Positions 9,094 through 18,909 of a stretch of 39,302 nucleotides of DNA are shown here, piece by piece. The notes beneath the pieces were generated by a model that worked only from the letters and a program-made list of their open reading frames with translations, was not told the DNA's origin and did no database searches. Both the position numbers and the translations under genes were made by a program. Position 1 is the stretch's first letter, and every line of letters starts with the position of its first letter. Source of the stretch: JBIKIW01 sp044361365. GTDB taxonomy: Bacteria; Patescibacteriota; JACMRA01. The stretch lies in NCBI GenBank assembly GCA_044361365.1, contig JBIKIW010000011.1, positions 1 through 39,302 on the forward strand, read 5' to 3'.

Positions 9094-11091
9094 TTAAATT
9101 AGATTTTGATTGTAACTTGAAATACAGTAAATTTGGTCATTTTGTTCGACTAAATTTTCTTCGTGAATTTCATAAAATTTTTGGTTGATTTTTTGGACTA
9201 GACTGGTTTTAAATTGTTTTTGAGATTTTGCAAAATCGGATACTTGGGAATCATTTAACTGGAAATTATTTTCTCTAAATAAAGCTAACAGCTCGGTTTC
9301 AATTTCACTAAAATTTATCTCAAAATCTGATTTAGAATTTGTACTGCCTGCAAAAAAGTCTGCAATATTATTGGTTGAATTTGAATTTTTTTCTGATTTC
9401 TGAACTTGAAAATCTGTATTTAAGATTTTATTTTGATCAATTTTTGAATCTTCTTCTTGCAAAACCTGATTAAGCTTAGCTGTCATTTCAAAGTGAGTTT
9501 GGTGAGCTTTTTGAGTCTCAGATAAATCTAGCTTTAATTCTTTTCTTTTTATTTTAAAGAGATCTTTTATTTCTTCTTTTTTAACCTTATCATTATTATT
9601 TAGCGGATTTCTAGTTTTACAAATAATTTCAAACTGTTTTAGTTTTTCTTCGTCATCTGCAAAAATAGTTTTTATAATACTTGCTGGTAACGATTTAGGT
9701 TCTGGCAGGTTCGAATTTGGATAGTTTTTGAAAGTCAGTAACTCGTAATATTTGTAATAATACCATAAACTAGCAGTTTTACTTTTTTTAACAAACTCTT
9801 TGAAAAGCTCAAAATAAATCAAATATTGACTAGGGTTTTGAGAATTTAGATCTAAAAGCTCGTCACATTTTTGCTTTAACTTAACCAAATTAGATTCTGT
9901 TTCTAACAGTTTTTCTAAAACTTCTCTCCATTTATTCCTATTCAACCTATAATATAATTTTTTAGGGATTTCTGGCGAACTGACAATTTTTTGCTTAATA
10001 AAACTTCTTAATAAATTGCTGGTTTCAAAGCCCAACTGTTTATTTAAAAGATTCAAAGAAAAACTTGAGTTAATATCTTTTTTATCTGGAAAATAATAAT
10101 TCGAAATACTAAATTCACTAATGCAAAAAATGCTGTATAAAGTATTGTCATAGTCAAAATACTCCTTTGAAGATTGTTTTATTCTTTTTTCTAAGCTAGA
10201 ACCTTTTTTTCTTAAAATTTCATCTGTTTTATAGCATAATTCAAGATACAATTTTACTATCACCAATTCAAAAAATTCATGATCAAGAATAGCTCTTTTA
10301 TAAGGTAGTTGTAGCGAATTAATATAGAATATATCTTTAACTGATAAATCTTTTAAGTTATTTACTATATTAGAAAAGTTAGGATTTGTGATTTTAAGAT
10401 TCGGTTGTGGACTTAGGGATTTTATTTCAAAAAATTGCGGCTTTTTAGGTATCAGAGTTGGTTTAAAGTCACCAACTTCTATGATGTCTTTAATTACATT
10501 TTTCCTCTCTTCAAAAACAATAGATTTGTTATTTAAGCTATCATTGGTATTAAAATTTTTGACTTCAACTTTATTAGTAGAAAAAACTTCGATGCTCTGT
10601 TTTAATGGCAAAATACTTCTTAGTTCAATAACTTGATTCTGTGTTTTAAGGGATTCGTGAGATTGAGAATCATTATCAGCTTGGGCAAAGCTAAAAACAT
10701 GAACTGGTAAATTAAACTTGGTTAATCCGATTAAAATATAAAAACTAGTTAGCAAAAAGAACGAGAATAAGGAAGAAAAAATTAAATAAACTTCTGTAGG
10801 TGAAGTTAAAATTAAAATAATATTTAAAATAAAACTAGTAATTCCTAAAATTAAGGAGGTGGTGAGTTTTACATTAGTTGTAATTTTAAACTTATAAAAG
10901 AGTAATATCGTTATTAATATTATAGAGACTAGCATTAATGGGAAAAAGACCCCAAATACAAACAAAGGTATAAATAATAACAATAAAGCAGCTACTAACA
11001 AATACCATCTCCAACCAAAAAACAATAAATTCCTCCAGGACTTTTGTTTGAGTAAATCTCGACTTAAAAACTGGATTATTTTACTTAGCAT
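9094..11091 (-). CDS. Polytopic membrane protein with TerB-N/TerB-C-like cytoplasmic region
   Basis: A 665-aa protein, first gene of the five-gene operon. Residues about 20-130 contain four to five hydrophobic helices, for example WYLLVAALLLLFIPLFVFGV. The remaining 530 residues are soluble, charged and helical. Two regions resemble the TerB-associated domains: an aromatic Arg/Tyr-rich helical segment (about 255-480) and the last 70 residues, which include LVQKINQKFYEIHEENLVEQ and a final short beta segment, the typical end of TerB-C. TerB-N/TerB-C proteins accompany DUF2791 ATPases and Lhr helicases in many bacteria, which supports the call. It would tether the system to the membrane. The domain assignment is by pattern and context, not by alignment. 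Confidence 0.6.
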   Translation of the reverse strand: MLSKIIQFLSRDLLKQKSWRNLLFFGWRWYLLVAALLLLFIPLFVFGVFFPLMLVSIILITILLFYKFKITTNVKLTTSLILGITSFILNIILILTSPTEVYLIFSSLFSFFLLTSFYILIGLTKFNLPVHVFSFAQADNDSQSHESLKTQNQVIELRSILPLKQSIEVFSTNKVEVKNFNTNDSLNNKSIVFEERKNVIKDIIEVGDFKPTLIPKKPQFFEIKSLSPQPNLKITNPNFSNIVNNLKDLSVKDIFYINSLQLPYKRAILDHEFFELVIVKLYLELCYKTDEILRKKGSSLEKRIKQSSKEYFDYDNTLYSIFCISEFSISNYYFPDKKDINSSFSLNLLNKQLGFETSNLLRSFIKQKIVSSPEIPKKLYYRLNRNKWREVLEKLLETESNLVKLKQKCDELLDLNSQNPSQYLIYFELFKEFVKKSKTASLWYYYKYYELLTFKNYPNSNLPEPKSLPASIIKTIFADDEEKLKQFEIICKTRNPLNNNDKVKKEEIKDLFKIKRKELKLDLSETQKAHQTHFEMTAKLNQVLQEEDSKIDQNKILNTDFQVQKSEKNSNSTNNIADFFAGSTNSKSDFEINFSEIETELLALFRENNFQLNDSQVSDFAKSQKQFKTSLVQKINQKFYEIHEENLVEQNDQIYCISSYNQNLI

Positions 11092-11490
11092 AAATGACTA
11101 TTTTATTTTCATAAGGTTTAGCATTCTAAGTTGATAAATTTAAAAATTCGATTTGTAAGTTTGTTTATCAGTATCGTTATAATTTTAGATTGTATCTAAC
11201 AATGGGTAAAATATATTTGGTGCGAATATCCGCTTCAGTAAGGGTTTTTTGTAAATCATATGATGAATTTTGGAATGCTTTTTTGTGGCTGGTTAAACTG
11301 CTACTTAGCTAAGTCACCTTTTGCTGAGTTAGTCAACGAGGGGTTAAGGCTTAAAATGTTTTACTAAATCAAAGAGTTGGAGCAACAAGAGCTATAAAAC
11401 AAGAAATTATTGATTTTTGTAAAAAGAACTCAGTCTAAACAGTTACCAGGTGAGTTTAAAAAGTTATTTAAGTTTGTAGAATAAATCTAA
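11092..11490. other. Intergenic region with possible decayed coding remnants
   Basis: About 400 bp between the divergent defence operon and repeat A copy 2. No intact gene is supported. Short plus-strand stretches around 11370-11485 read like protein (for example RVGATRAIKQEIIDFCKKNS and, after stops, LPGEFKKLFKFVE) but are broken by stop codons. The operon promoter should lie near 11092-11200, but I cannot assign a confident -35/-10 pair. Confidence 0.35.
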
Positions 11491-11622
11491 GTCCCCACGC
11501 GGGGGATACCGTGAGAGCGAAGCGGTTCACGGAGGGGGTGGGGAAGTTGCCGTTAAGTTGTGTAGAGGCGAATTTTAATTCGCCATTGTTAAATTATGTT
11601 AGGCTCAGGTGACGGGAATCAG
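11491..11622 (+). repeat. Structured dispersed repeat A, copy 2
   Basis: Same element as 2334-2464. The hairpin CCGTGAG/TTCACGG is preserved with a G-T pair. The enclosing stem appears as GTTGCC with GGTGAC, that is with wobble pairs. The inner variable hairpin is GGCGAATT-TT-AATTCGCC in this copy, instead of the GGGAA/TTCCC type. Confidence 0.85.
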
Positions 11623-11740
11623 AGTTGAATCAGACAAAGAAATTATTATTGATCATGATAATTAAGTTCAAGATGGTAATTTTGACCCAAAGCTTTACAA
11701 AATAAGTAAAATCAAAAACAAATAATTAAACATAGTTATC

Positions 11741-13012
11741 ATGCCTTCAATTGTAGACCTCAAAAACATTTTTAAAAACCTAAAATTAGAAAAAGTAACC
11801 AAACTATTTTCACTGTTTTACACCAAAACTTTCAAGATTTCTGAGCAGGAACCTTTAAATAAACTAAGCTTGGTTTTTGTTATTTTTATCGATATTTTTG
11901 TATTCATAAATGTACTCGCGGGTTTGCAATACGCAACTTCGATGGTGCCAAGTCCGACCGATATTTATCCGTGTCAGTATTTATTTCAAGACATAAATTT
12001 TAATACAAATAACTCCTCCAAAGTCTATTATTTTAACCGCAATCCAATCTACTATTCTAAAGACACTCAAAACAAATTACCATACCAAATCGACCCAATT
12101 TGTGTTCAAACCCAAGACAAATTTAACCCAATTCGGACAGAAGCTAAAAAGGTGTACGATTCAGTTTATGGTCTCCAAAGTGGCATAAATACACGCGATA
12201 ATAAAATAAATAAATTAAAAAATGAATACGATTCGGCACTGCTCGAAAAAATTGCCAGCCAGAAAAAAGAAAATTCTATCAACCTAAAATCTGCTGACGA
12301 AATAAAACTGGAGATCGACACTCTGACTCAAAATAACTCTACAGATAAGACTGAAATTGATAACCTGCAAAACAAATTTGCGGAACAAGAATCGGTAAAA
12401 GATTACTTTAAATTTATCGATAACAACAAAGAAAAACTAGATAATAATCGCAGCAATTCTTCGTTTTGGTATGAGTGGCAGATTTTTCTAGCTCAGGTGT
12501 TATTTCTCATTCCTCTAGTTGCAATTGCACTTTTCTGGCACAGATTTAGTCTTAGAAAAGAGTGGGGTTTTCAGGCTTTGATTTCTTGGAATTTGTTTTT
12601 GGTTTTCTTGATTCCTGTGATTTTTCAGGTGCTTGCTTTTGTTCAATTTGGGTATGTTTTTTCATTTATTATAGAAATAATCGGGGCGATTTTTAGTGGT
12701 TTTTTGGTTTTTGGAGTGTATGGTTTGATCGTGATAATTCCTCTGATCGGGATCGGGATTTTAAAATTTTTACAGAGATTTGTATTCAACGACAAAGTCC
12801 AGGCAGCCAAGAGAATTCAAAAAATGAAATGCGTGCATTGTGCCAGAAAGCTAAGGCTAGACGATAAATTTTGCCCATTTTGTGGAACAGATCAGCTTCA
12901 AAAATGTAACACCTGCGACATGCAAACCTACAATCATTTGAAATACTGCAAAAATTGTGGCTCTAAGACGGAGCAAACTAGGAACGAAGAAAGTGGGGGA
13001 AAAAACCGATAA
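11741..13012 (+). CDS. Membrane protein with C-terminal double zinc ribbon
   Basis: A 423-aa protein of unknown function. One hydrophobic helix lies near residues 42-62. A soluble loop of about 180 residues follows, containing a charged coiled-coil-like segment (about 150-215). Then come three to four membrane helices (about 245-350). The C-terminus carries four CxxC knuckles (CVHC, CPFC, CNTC, CKNC), a tandem zinc-ribbon arrangement of the double zinc-ribbon type. Such ribbons usually mediate protein or nucleic-acid contacts on the cytoplasmic face. It follows repeat A copy 2 and precedes the DUF2130 gene by about 210 bp. The ribbons and membrane segments are clear; the function is not. Confidence 0.75.
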   Translation: MPSIVDLKNIFKNLKLEKVTKLFSLFYTKTFKISEQEPLNKLSLVFVIFIDIFVFINVLAGLQYATSMVPSPTDIYPCQYLFQDINFNTNNSSKVYYFNRNPIYYSKDTQNKLPYQIDPICVQTQDKFNPIRTEAKKVYDSVYGLQSGINTRDNKINKLKNEYDSALLEKIASQKKENSINLKSADEIKLEIDTLTQNNSTDKTEIDNLQNKFAEQESVKDYFKFIDNNKEKLDNNRSNSSFWYEWQIFLAQVLFLIPLVAIALFWHRFSLRKEWGFQALISWNLFLVFLIPVIFQVLAFVQFGYVFSFIIEIIGAIFSGFLVFGVYGLIVIIPLIGIGILKFLQRFVFNDKVQAAKRIQKMKCVHCARKLRLDDKFCPFCGTDQLQKCNTCDMQTYNHLKYCKNCGSKTEQTRNEESGGKNR

Positions 13013-13222
13013 TCCTGTCGATACAACAAAATCAAGTTTTTAGATTGTAGAAAAAGATTTTGAAACTAAGTTTATTCTGTCTCTTCAGTGTAAACCTTAC
13101 CTAAATCTAAACCGCCAACTCCACAGACCTATTGACCTTTTATTGAGTTTTGGTGAGGGTTCGGTGTTTGGGTAATTTGCACCATTTTTGCAGTTGCCCC
13201 GCACTCAACCAATCCAAATTTT

Positions 13223-14446
13223 ATGAACACCAACCAAATCACTTGTCCAAATTGTGGTCATCATTTTGAGGCTACCTCCGCACTTACTAGCCAAATCAAA
13301 AGCCATCTCGAAAACGAATACACCCGAAAAATTAAAGCTCAAGAAACCTCTCTAAAAGCTGAACTAAATCAAAAATGGCTGGAGATGGAAAAACAGCGTC
13401 AGGTGGAGCTTGGACAACAAAAACAAAAAATGGAAATCGAGGCCAAAAACAAAGTCGAACTAGAGCTAAAAGACTTGCAGGCTAGGGATCTGGAAAATCA
13501 AAAAAGACTAGAAGAGGCAGGAAAACGAGAGCTAGAAATGCGACAACAGGCTAGGGAATTAGAAGAACAGAAAAAGAATATGGAGCTAGAAATTGCTCGC
13601 AAAATGGATGAGGAGCGAAAAGCCATCGAGCAAAAAATCACCTCAGAAATGGATGAAAAAACCAGACTGTCTCTAGCTGAAAAAGACAAACAAATGGAAC
13701 AACTCAAAAAAAGTCTCGAAGATGCCAACCGCAGAGCCGGACAGGGGAGTCAGCAAATCCAAGGAGATGTGCAGGAAAACGACCTAAAAGAAATCTTGAG
13801 TAGAAATTTTGGATCAGATCAGGTTAGGGATGTAGCCACTGGGGTGCGAGGTGCCGATATCGTGCATACCGTCCACAACAATTTTGGGCAAAAACTGGGC
13901 GTAATACTCTGGGAGTCCAAACGCACAAAGAGCTGGACAGAGGATTGGGTCAAAAAACTAAAAGACGACCAAGCCAGTATCCAAGCCGACGTATCGGTGG
14001 TTGCGACTCAGACCCTTCCCGATGGGATCGATAGTTATGGGTATTACAACGGAGTCTGGGTGGTCAAATACAACACCTCGTATATCCTAGCTCTCACCTC
14101 CACCATCAGGTACTTTTTAGGAGAGATGCACACGGTCAAAAACTCGCAGGTTGGGAAGGGTGAAAAGATGGAATATTTGTATAGCTACCTCGCCAGTCCG
14201 CAGTTTCGCAACAAGATCGAAAATATAGTGGATGCGTTTAGCAGTATGCAGGAGGGGATTGACGTGGAAAAACGAGCCATGCAGAGGATCTGGAGCAAAC
14301 GTGAAAAAGAACTAGATAGGGTTATCGCCTCCACCACCACCATGTACGGAGATCTCCAAGGGATCATGGGTGCCAAGCTGGAACGGGTGGAAAGACTGGA
14401 GCTGGAAATAGGGGGAGATGAGGAAGGGGATGAGGAGCTGTTTTAG
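13223..14446 (+). CDS. DUF2130 family protein (RmuC-like nuclease fold with coiled coil)
   Basis: A 407-aa protein. An N-terminal CPNC motif (residues 8-11) is followed by a long Gln/Glu/Lys-rich coiled coil (about 36-175) and then the DUF2130 core: QENDLKEIL (184-192), GVRGADIVH (207-215), ILWESKRTK (228-236) and KLKDDQ. D212, E231, K233 and Q250 fit a PD-(D/E)XK nuclease site. The protein resembles RmuC-type recombination factors in its coiled-coil plus nuclease design. Its codons look clearly more GC-rich than those of the following OLD-nuclease gene, suggesting a different history. It ends 25 bp before that gene in the same orientation. Its physiological role is not established. Confidence 0.88.
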   Translation: MNTNQITCPNCGHHFEATSALTSQIKSHLENEYTRKIKAQETSLKAELNQKWLEMEKQRQVELGQQKQKMEIEAKNKVELELKDLQARDLENQKRLEEAGKRELEMRQQARELEEQKKNMELEIARKMDEERKAIEQKITSEMDEKTRLSLAEKDKQMEQLKKSLEDANRRAGQGSQQIQGDVQENDLKEILSRNFGSDQVRDVATGVRGADIVHTVHNNFGQKLGVILWESKRTKSWTEDWVKKLKDDQASIQADVSVVATQTLPDGIDSYGYYNGVWVVKYNTSYILALTSTIRYFLGEMHTVKNSQVGKGEKMEYLYSYLASPQFRNKIENIVDAFSSMQEGIDVEKRAMQRIWSKREKELDRVIASTTTMYGDLQGIMGAKLERVERLELEIGGDEEGDEELF

Positions 14447-14471
14447 GGGGGGGTAAATTTTATTTTAAATT

Positions 14472-16106
14472 ATGATTAAGAAAATTCACATCAAAAATTT
14501 TAAATCAATTGAAGAAATTACAATAGATAATTTAAATCCTGATAAAAATATATTTGTTGGTAATAACGAATCTGGTAAAAGTACTATTCTAGAGGCGATT
14601 AATTTGTGCTTAACGAAAAAACATTATGGAGAGAGTGTTGATCATTTTTTACACCCTTTCATGTTTAACATAGATTTAACAAAGCAATATTTGAAAGATA
14701 ATCCTAAGACTACTGATTTACCATATATACTAATTGAGTTATATTTTGAAAGTAATGAGATCCTTCAATCATATCGTGGTAGTCAAAATGATTTTAAGGA
14801 AGATGCTATAGGTATAAGTTTGAAAATTCAATTCAATGCTGAATATACGCAAATTTTATCAGAAATTTATAACGACCCATATGAGCTTCAAAAGACTGAA
14901 TATCTTCCTCACGAGTTTTATCATTGTGAGTGGGAAGATTTTAGCGGAGGAACGATTAATTTGAGAAAGTTGTATTCAGAAATAAAATGTAATCTAATTG
15001 ATTCAGGTGGTAAGCAAAGGTTTAATTCTACAGAGAGAATTTCTAAACAGTATATATCGCAATTACTAGAACCTAAAGAGATATCACAGTTAGACAAAAA
15101 ATATAATGACCCTAGAAAGACTTTTACAAATGAAGACATAATAAATAACTTGAACTCTGAACTTTTAGATCTTAAAGAATACACGGAAAAACCTATGAAA
15201 TTAGGTTTAGATTTGTCTCCTAAACACAACTGGATAAACTCAACAATTCCTTACTTAGATAACATACCTTATGATTATGTAGGTCAAGGTGAGCAAAGTA
15301 TAGTAAATACTTTATTAGCTATACAAGCCAGATCATCAGATTCATTCAATATTATCTTATTAGAAGAACCAGAAAACCATTTATCGCACTCTAAAATGAG
15401 TAGTATGCTGAAATTGATTTCAGATAAAACTGGATCAAATTCACAACTTTTTATCACTAGTCACAGTCCTCAAGTAGTTAACAGATTAGGGTTAAATAAT
15501 ATATTTTTAACTTCCAACAAGGGTGAAGAAATAAATTCATTTTCAAGTTTAAATAAAGACGACTATCAATTTTTCCAGAAAGCAACAGGTTTTGATACTC
15601 TACGAGTTTTGTTAGCAGATAAACTAGTTTTAGTAGAAGGACCTGCTGATGAAATGATTTATAATAAGTGCTTTGAAAGTATACATAAGTGTGAACCAAG
15701 AGAGAAAGGAGTTGATGTGATTAGTTGTAACGGACTTACATTTAAGCGATATTTAGAACTTATTAAAATTTCCAATAATAGCCAGAGAGTTCATGTATTA
15801 AGAGACAATGATAAAGATGATCAAAGTCAATATTTAAATGAATACAAAAATAAATGTGAGGTATTTTATGAAAAAGATTTAATTGAAAATTATACTTTGG
15901 AACCATATTTTTATAATGCGAATGAAACTGATAATCTTGATAAATTATTAAAAACACTAGATAGGAAAAATAATGAAAGTAAAGACGACACTATTAAATG
16001 GATGATGGGCAATAAGACTAATTGGGCTTTGAAAGTTGCAATGTCAGATTTTGCATGGAATTACCCAACATACATTTCAAATTCAGTTAATCAAATTATT
16101 ACCTAA
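14472..16106 (+). CDS. OLD-family ATP-dependent endonuclease (GajA-like: ABC ATPase plus TOPRIM)
   Basis: A 544-aa protein. The N-terminal ABC-type ATPase has Walker A GNNESGKS (30-37), a degenerate signature GQGEQSIVNTLLA (271-283), Walker B ILLEEPE (295-301) and the H-loop FITSHSPQ. The C-terminal TOPRIM domain has VLVEGPADE (E389) and the acidic pair LRDNDKDD (443-450). This is the OLD/GajA architecture, a nicking endonuclease controlled by its ATPase. The next gene, four bases downstream, is a UvrD-type helicase, which is the Gabija arrangement (GajA plus GajB). Slightly shorter than typical GajA. It is markedly AT-rich, consistent with an acquired defence module. Confidence 0.9.
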   Translation: MIKKIHIKNFKSIEEITIDNLNPDKNIFVGNNESGKSTILEAINLCLTKKHYGESVDHFLHPFMFNIDLTKQYLKDNPKTTDLPYILIELYFESNEILQSYRGSQNDFKEDAIGISLKIQFNAEYTQILSEIYNDPYELQKTEYLPHEFYHCEWEDFSGGTINLRKLYSEIKCNLIDSGGKQRFNSTERISKQYISQLLEPKEISQLDKKYNDPRKTFTNEDIINNLNSELLDLKEYTEKPMKLGLDLSPKHNWINSTIPYLDNIPYDYVGQGEQSIVNTLLAIQARSSDSFNIILLEEPENHLSHSKMSSMLKLISDKTGSNSQLFITSHSPQVVNRLGLNNIFLTSNKGEEINSFSSLNKDDYQFFQKATGFDTLRVLLADKLVLVEGPADEMIYNKCFESIHKCEPREKGVDVISCNGLTFKRYLELIKISNNSQRVHVLRDNDKDDQSQYLNEYKNKCEVFYEKDLIENYTLEPYFYNANETDNLDKLLKTLDRKNNESKDDTIKWMMGNKTNWALKVAMSDFAWNYPTYISNSVNQIIT

Positions 16107-16110
16107 TAAA

Positions 16111-17181
16111 ATGAGTCTTACAGTCATTAAAGCAGTCGCAGGGTCTGGAAAAACCCACCAGATTATAAACGAGCTTGATACAGAGACTAAAACTCTGATA
16201 GTTACATATACTAAGTCTAATCGAGATCAAATTATAAATGGAACGATTATAAAGTTTGGGTTTTTACCTAAAAACATAATAATTTTAACATGGCTAGAGT
16301 TTTTGTTCAGAGATCTTGCTAGACCGTACAGCAATCAATTTTCTAAAGGGATGAAACTCGATGGTATGGATATTTATACTAAAAAAGAAAATTTACCCAA
16401 TGTAGCAGGAGTTACTCAAGAAACATCTGAATATTATATAAATTCAAAAAATCAGATTTATGATTTTCGCCTTCCATTGTTTTGCTACAAAATAATTGTA
16501 AAGTCTAGTCTAGTATTAGATAGGCTTGGTAGATTATATAATAAGATCTATATTGATGAAGCTCAAGACTTGTGTGGCAATGATTACGATATAGTTGGAG
16601 AAGTAGTGAAAAAAATAGATATGATCATTGTAGGTGATTCTTTTCAAAATACTTATGACACACACCAAACAACAAAATATAAAGGAAAGAAAACTGGGTA
16701 TGTGGATATTTTTGATTACATTGTCAAAAACAATATTCCTTACAACCCAAAACAATTAAATAAAACACGAAGGTTTGGCAAAAATATTTGTAAATTTATA
16801 AATGACATTTTTCCAGATATAAATATGGAACCTCATGAAGATATCTTAGACGAAGGATTTATTGATTTTATTTATGATGATGAAATCAAAAGTTTTGTTA
16901 GTGTTAACAAACCAATTGCTCTTACATATGACAAAAATACTCCAAAAAAAGTTCATACAGAGAAAAGAATAAATATTGGCGAGTCAAAAGGTCTAGGATT
17001 CACTGCAATTTTAATTTATTGTTCAAAAGACATGTTGGAAGCTTGTCTTAAAAAAGATTCATCGAAATTAGCACAACAAACCAGGTATAAGTTATATGTT
17101 GCTCTTTCTCGAGCTAGAAAAGTCGTCGGTATTTATATTAACGAAACTAAAAACTCGTTAAAATCTGATCCGTTTTTTTGA
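16111..17181 (+). CDS. Short UvrD/Rep-like superfamily 1 helicase (GajB-like)
   Basis: I place the start at the ATG at 16111 (MSLTVIKAVAGSGKTH), four bases after the upstream stop, giving 356 aa. A longer frame from 16036 would only overlap the previous gene. Motifs: Walker A VAGSGKTHQI (about 9-18), motif II IYIDEAQDL, motif III VGDSFQNTY, an RRFG motif IV-like segment, motif V ESKGLGF and motif VI YVALSRAR near the C-terminus. All core SF1A motifs are kept, but the protein is much shorter than typical UvrD or GajB, so the 1B/2B accessory domains are probably reduced. Its partner is the adjacent OLD nuclease. Predicted role: the helicase half of a Gabija-like antiviral system. Confidence 0.88.
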   Translation: MSLTVIKAVAGSGKTHQIINELDTETKTLIVTYTKSNRDQIINGTIIKFGFLPKNIIILTWLEFLFRDLARPYSNQFSKGMKLDGMDIYTKKENLPNVAGVTQETSEYYINSKNQIYDFRLPLFCYKIIVKSSLVLDRLGRLYNKIYIDEAQDLCGNDYDIVGEVVKKIDMIIVGDSFQNTYDTHQTTKYKGKKTGYVDIFDYIVKNNIPYNPKQLNKTRRFGKNICKFINDIFPDINMEPHEDILDEGFIDFIYDDEIKSFVSVNKPIALTYDKNTPKKVHTEKRINIGESKGLGFTAILIYCSKDMLEACLKKDSSKLAQQTRYKLYVALSRARKVVGIYINETKNSLKSDPFF

Positions 17182-17318
17182 TTAAAAATTTAACCAAACC
17201 TCCACGCTCCAAACTCAGAATATTTTATATCTAAAAGGTAGATAGACTTCCAAAACTTCCTCCCGATTTTCAAGACGATTGAGGAGGTTTTAAATACAGA
17301 GAAAAGTGGATAATTAAA

Positions 17319-17452
17319 GCCCCCACCCGGGGGAAACCGACAGAGCGAAGTGGTTGGCGGAGGGGTGTGGGGAAGTCGCCATCAAATTATGTGGTAGGGG
17401 ACGGATTTATCCTCCCCGTTGTTGAATTACGGCTACCCAGGCGACGGGAATC
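17319..17452 (+). repeat. Structured dispersed repeat A, copy 3
   Basis: Same element as 2334-2464, with the second stem as CCGACAG/TTGGCGG, a set of changes that largely keeps pairing. The inner hairpin is the GGACGGATT...CCTCC type shared with the partial copy at 23499. It separates the Gabija-like pair from the decayed HD-like gene. Confidence 0.85.
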
Positions 17453-17531
17453 TAAAAACAATTAATCAACCCTCACTTTCCGCTTGCTTGCAAGATTCGC
17501 ATAAATATGCTGTATTGTGTTTGTTAAATCT

Positions 17532-18832
17532 ATGAAAAAAGAAGCAATCCCGCAAATATCGTCTTTAGAGAGTATCAAACAGTTTTGGAATCGTGTTTTG
17601 AACCAGTTAACCCAACTTGCAACTGTAATCTGCTTGGAAGGTTTTGTAGAAAGCCAAAACAAAAAGTAGGAAGTATTTTTAGGTGGAAAATTCCCCCAAA
17701 TCCAAGAAGATTGCGGAGAAGAGATTGAAAGCTGGGTAACCCTTTTGCAAGATTTGTGTGCCTACGGTTACGGTCCAGGAAGGGGTGAAGCAAAAGAGCC
17801 GTTTCACAAAGAAGGTTTGAATCACATACTGCCAAATTTTTTATATCGTATTCTGGTTATTTTGGAGCCATTTTATGAGAAAAAGCTGATTGATAAGGAT
17901 CATGTTATAGCTAGTGTAATTGCGGCTTTATTTCACGATTTTAGCACAAGTAAAGAAGATGGTTGGAAAGAAACAAATACAGCAAATGAACTTTTGTTTG
18001 AAAGAGATAGCGGTTTGTATGAGAGTGTTTATGAAAAACAGGAAGCTCCTACACAGGGTAGGAATGAAGCTTTTAGTGCCTTAGTTGCTCGGACTTTAAT
18101 GATTAGGCAAAGTAAAAATAATGTTGACTACACAAAGCTATTTTCAATTGTGCAAGCCATGATTTTGAACACCATTCCTATGATGGATTACACTCGGCAA
18201 CGGCAGAAATAAGCGGGAAAACAATTGAAGGTACTACTGTGACTGTAGATAACTCGACTTTCAATCTTACTGGGCTTAAAGTTCCTGAATTAATCAAAGA
18301 AATTTTGGGTTTGGGGACAATGGTTGCAGATCTTGGGCCTGGAATATTTGGGAACCAATTTACTCACAATTCGCCTAAAGAGCATTATATAATTGCAGCT
18401 TTGGGAGAGATTTTTCGACTAAAAATTGAGCTTAATAAGGGGCGAGGTGGAGATCTTGATAATCGGATTCAAAACTGGGAAACTTTACGTAAACTAGATC
18501 AGCTAAAGTTGGCCAAAGATTTGATTGTTATAATTAGGGAAGAAGCTGTTTTTCAAACTTCGATTAGAGAGCAATTTATGAATAACCTTTTGAGATTATC
18601 TATTTTAACACTAAATGGTAGGCAAAATAAGAAGAATTTAGAATCTATTTTGGATAAGTTGAAGTCAGATGCCTTTCTGGAATGCCCTGAGGCTTGTTTG
18701 AAATTGGCAGATAAATTAGATGCTTCGCTTTCTTCTACGAGAAGTCTGAATAGCTTTTTAGAGGAAGTAAAAATTTTGACTGCGGTAAAGCGTCCAACAC
18801 AATATCCCAGTCTTTTTGTTGATTACATATAG
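17532..18832 (+). pseudogene. HD-domain-like protein, broken by an in-frame TAG and a -1 frameshift
   Basis: The ATG at 17532 opens MKKEAIPQISSLESIKQF and meets a TAG at 17667-17669. The same frame then continues through AALFHDFS to a TAA near 18212. One missing base near 18191 (TACAC for an expected TACCAC) would restore the reading MMDYHSATAEISGKT and join the last 200 codons, ending at 18832. The restored protein is about 433 aa and helical. NHIL, LFHDFS and a later HYIIAALGE segment suggest a metal-binding HD-phosphohydrolase-like fold, but I am not sure of the family. No in-frame continuation compensates, so the gene is probably dead or the assembly has two errors. It follows repeat A copy 3. 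Confidence 0.6.
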
Positions 18833-18909
18833 ATCATAGATCCTGAAACAAGTTCAGGGTTGTGTCTGAGCTAAGTTGGTTTAGATTTAGATTTGAGTTT
18901 GGGAAGTCA

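Noticed and set aside
13013..13222. Possible small gene between the zinc-ribbon protein and DUF2130
   Set aside because: No open frame of plausible composition and no repeat or RNA structure was seen.
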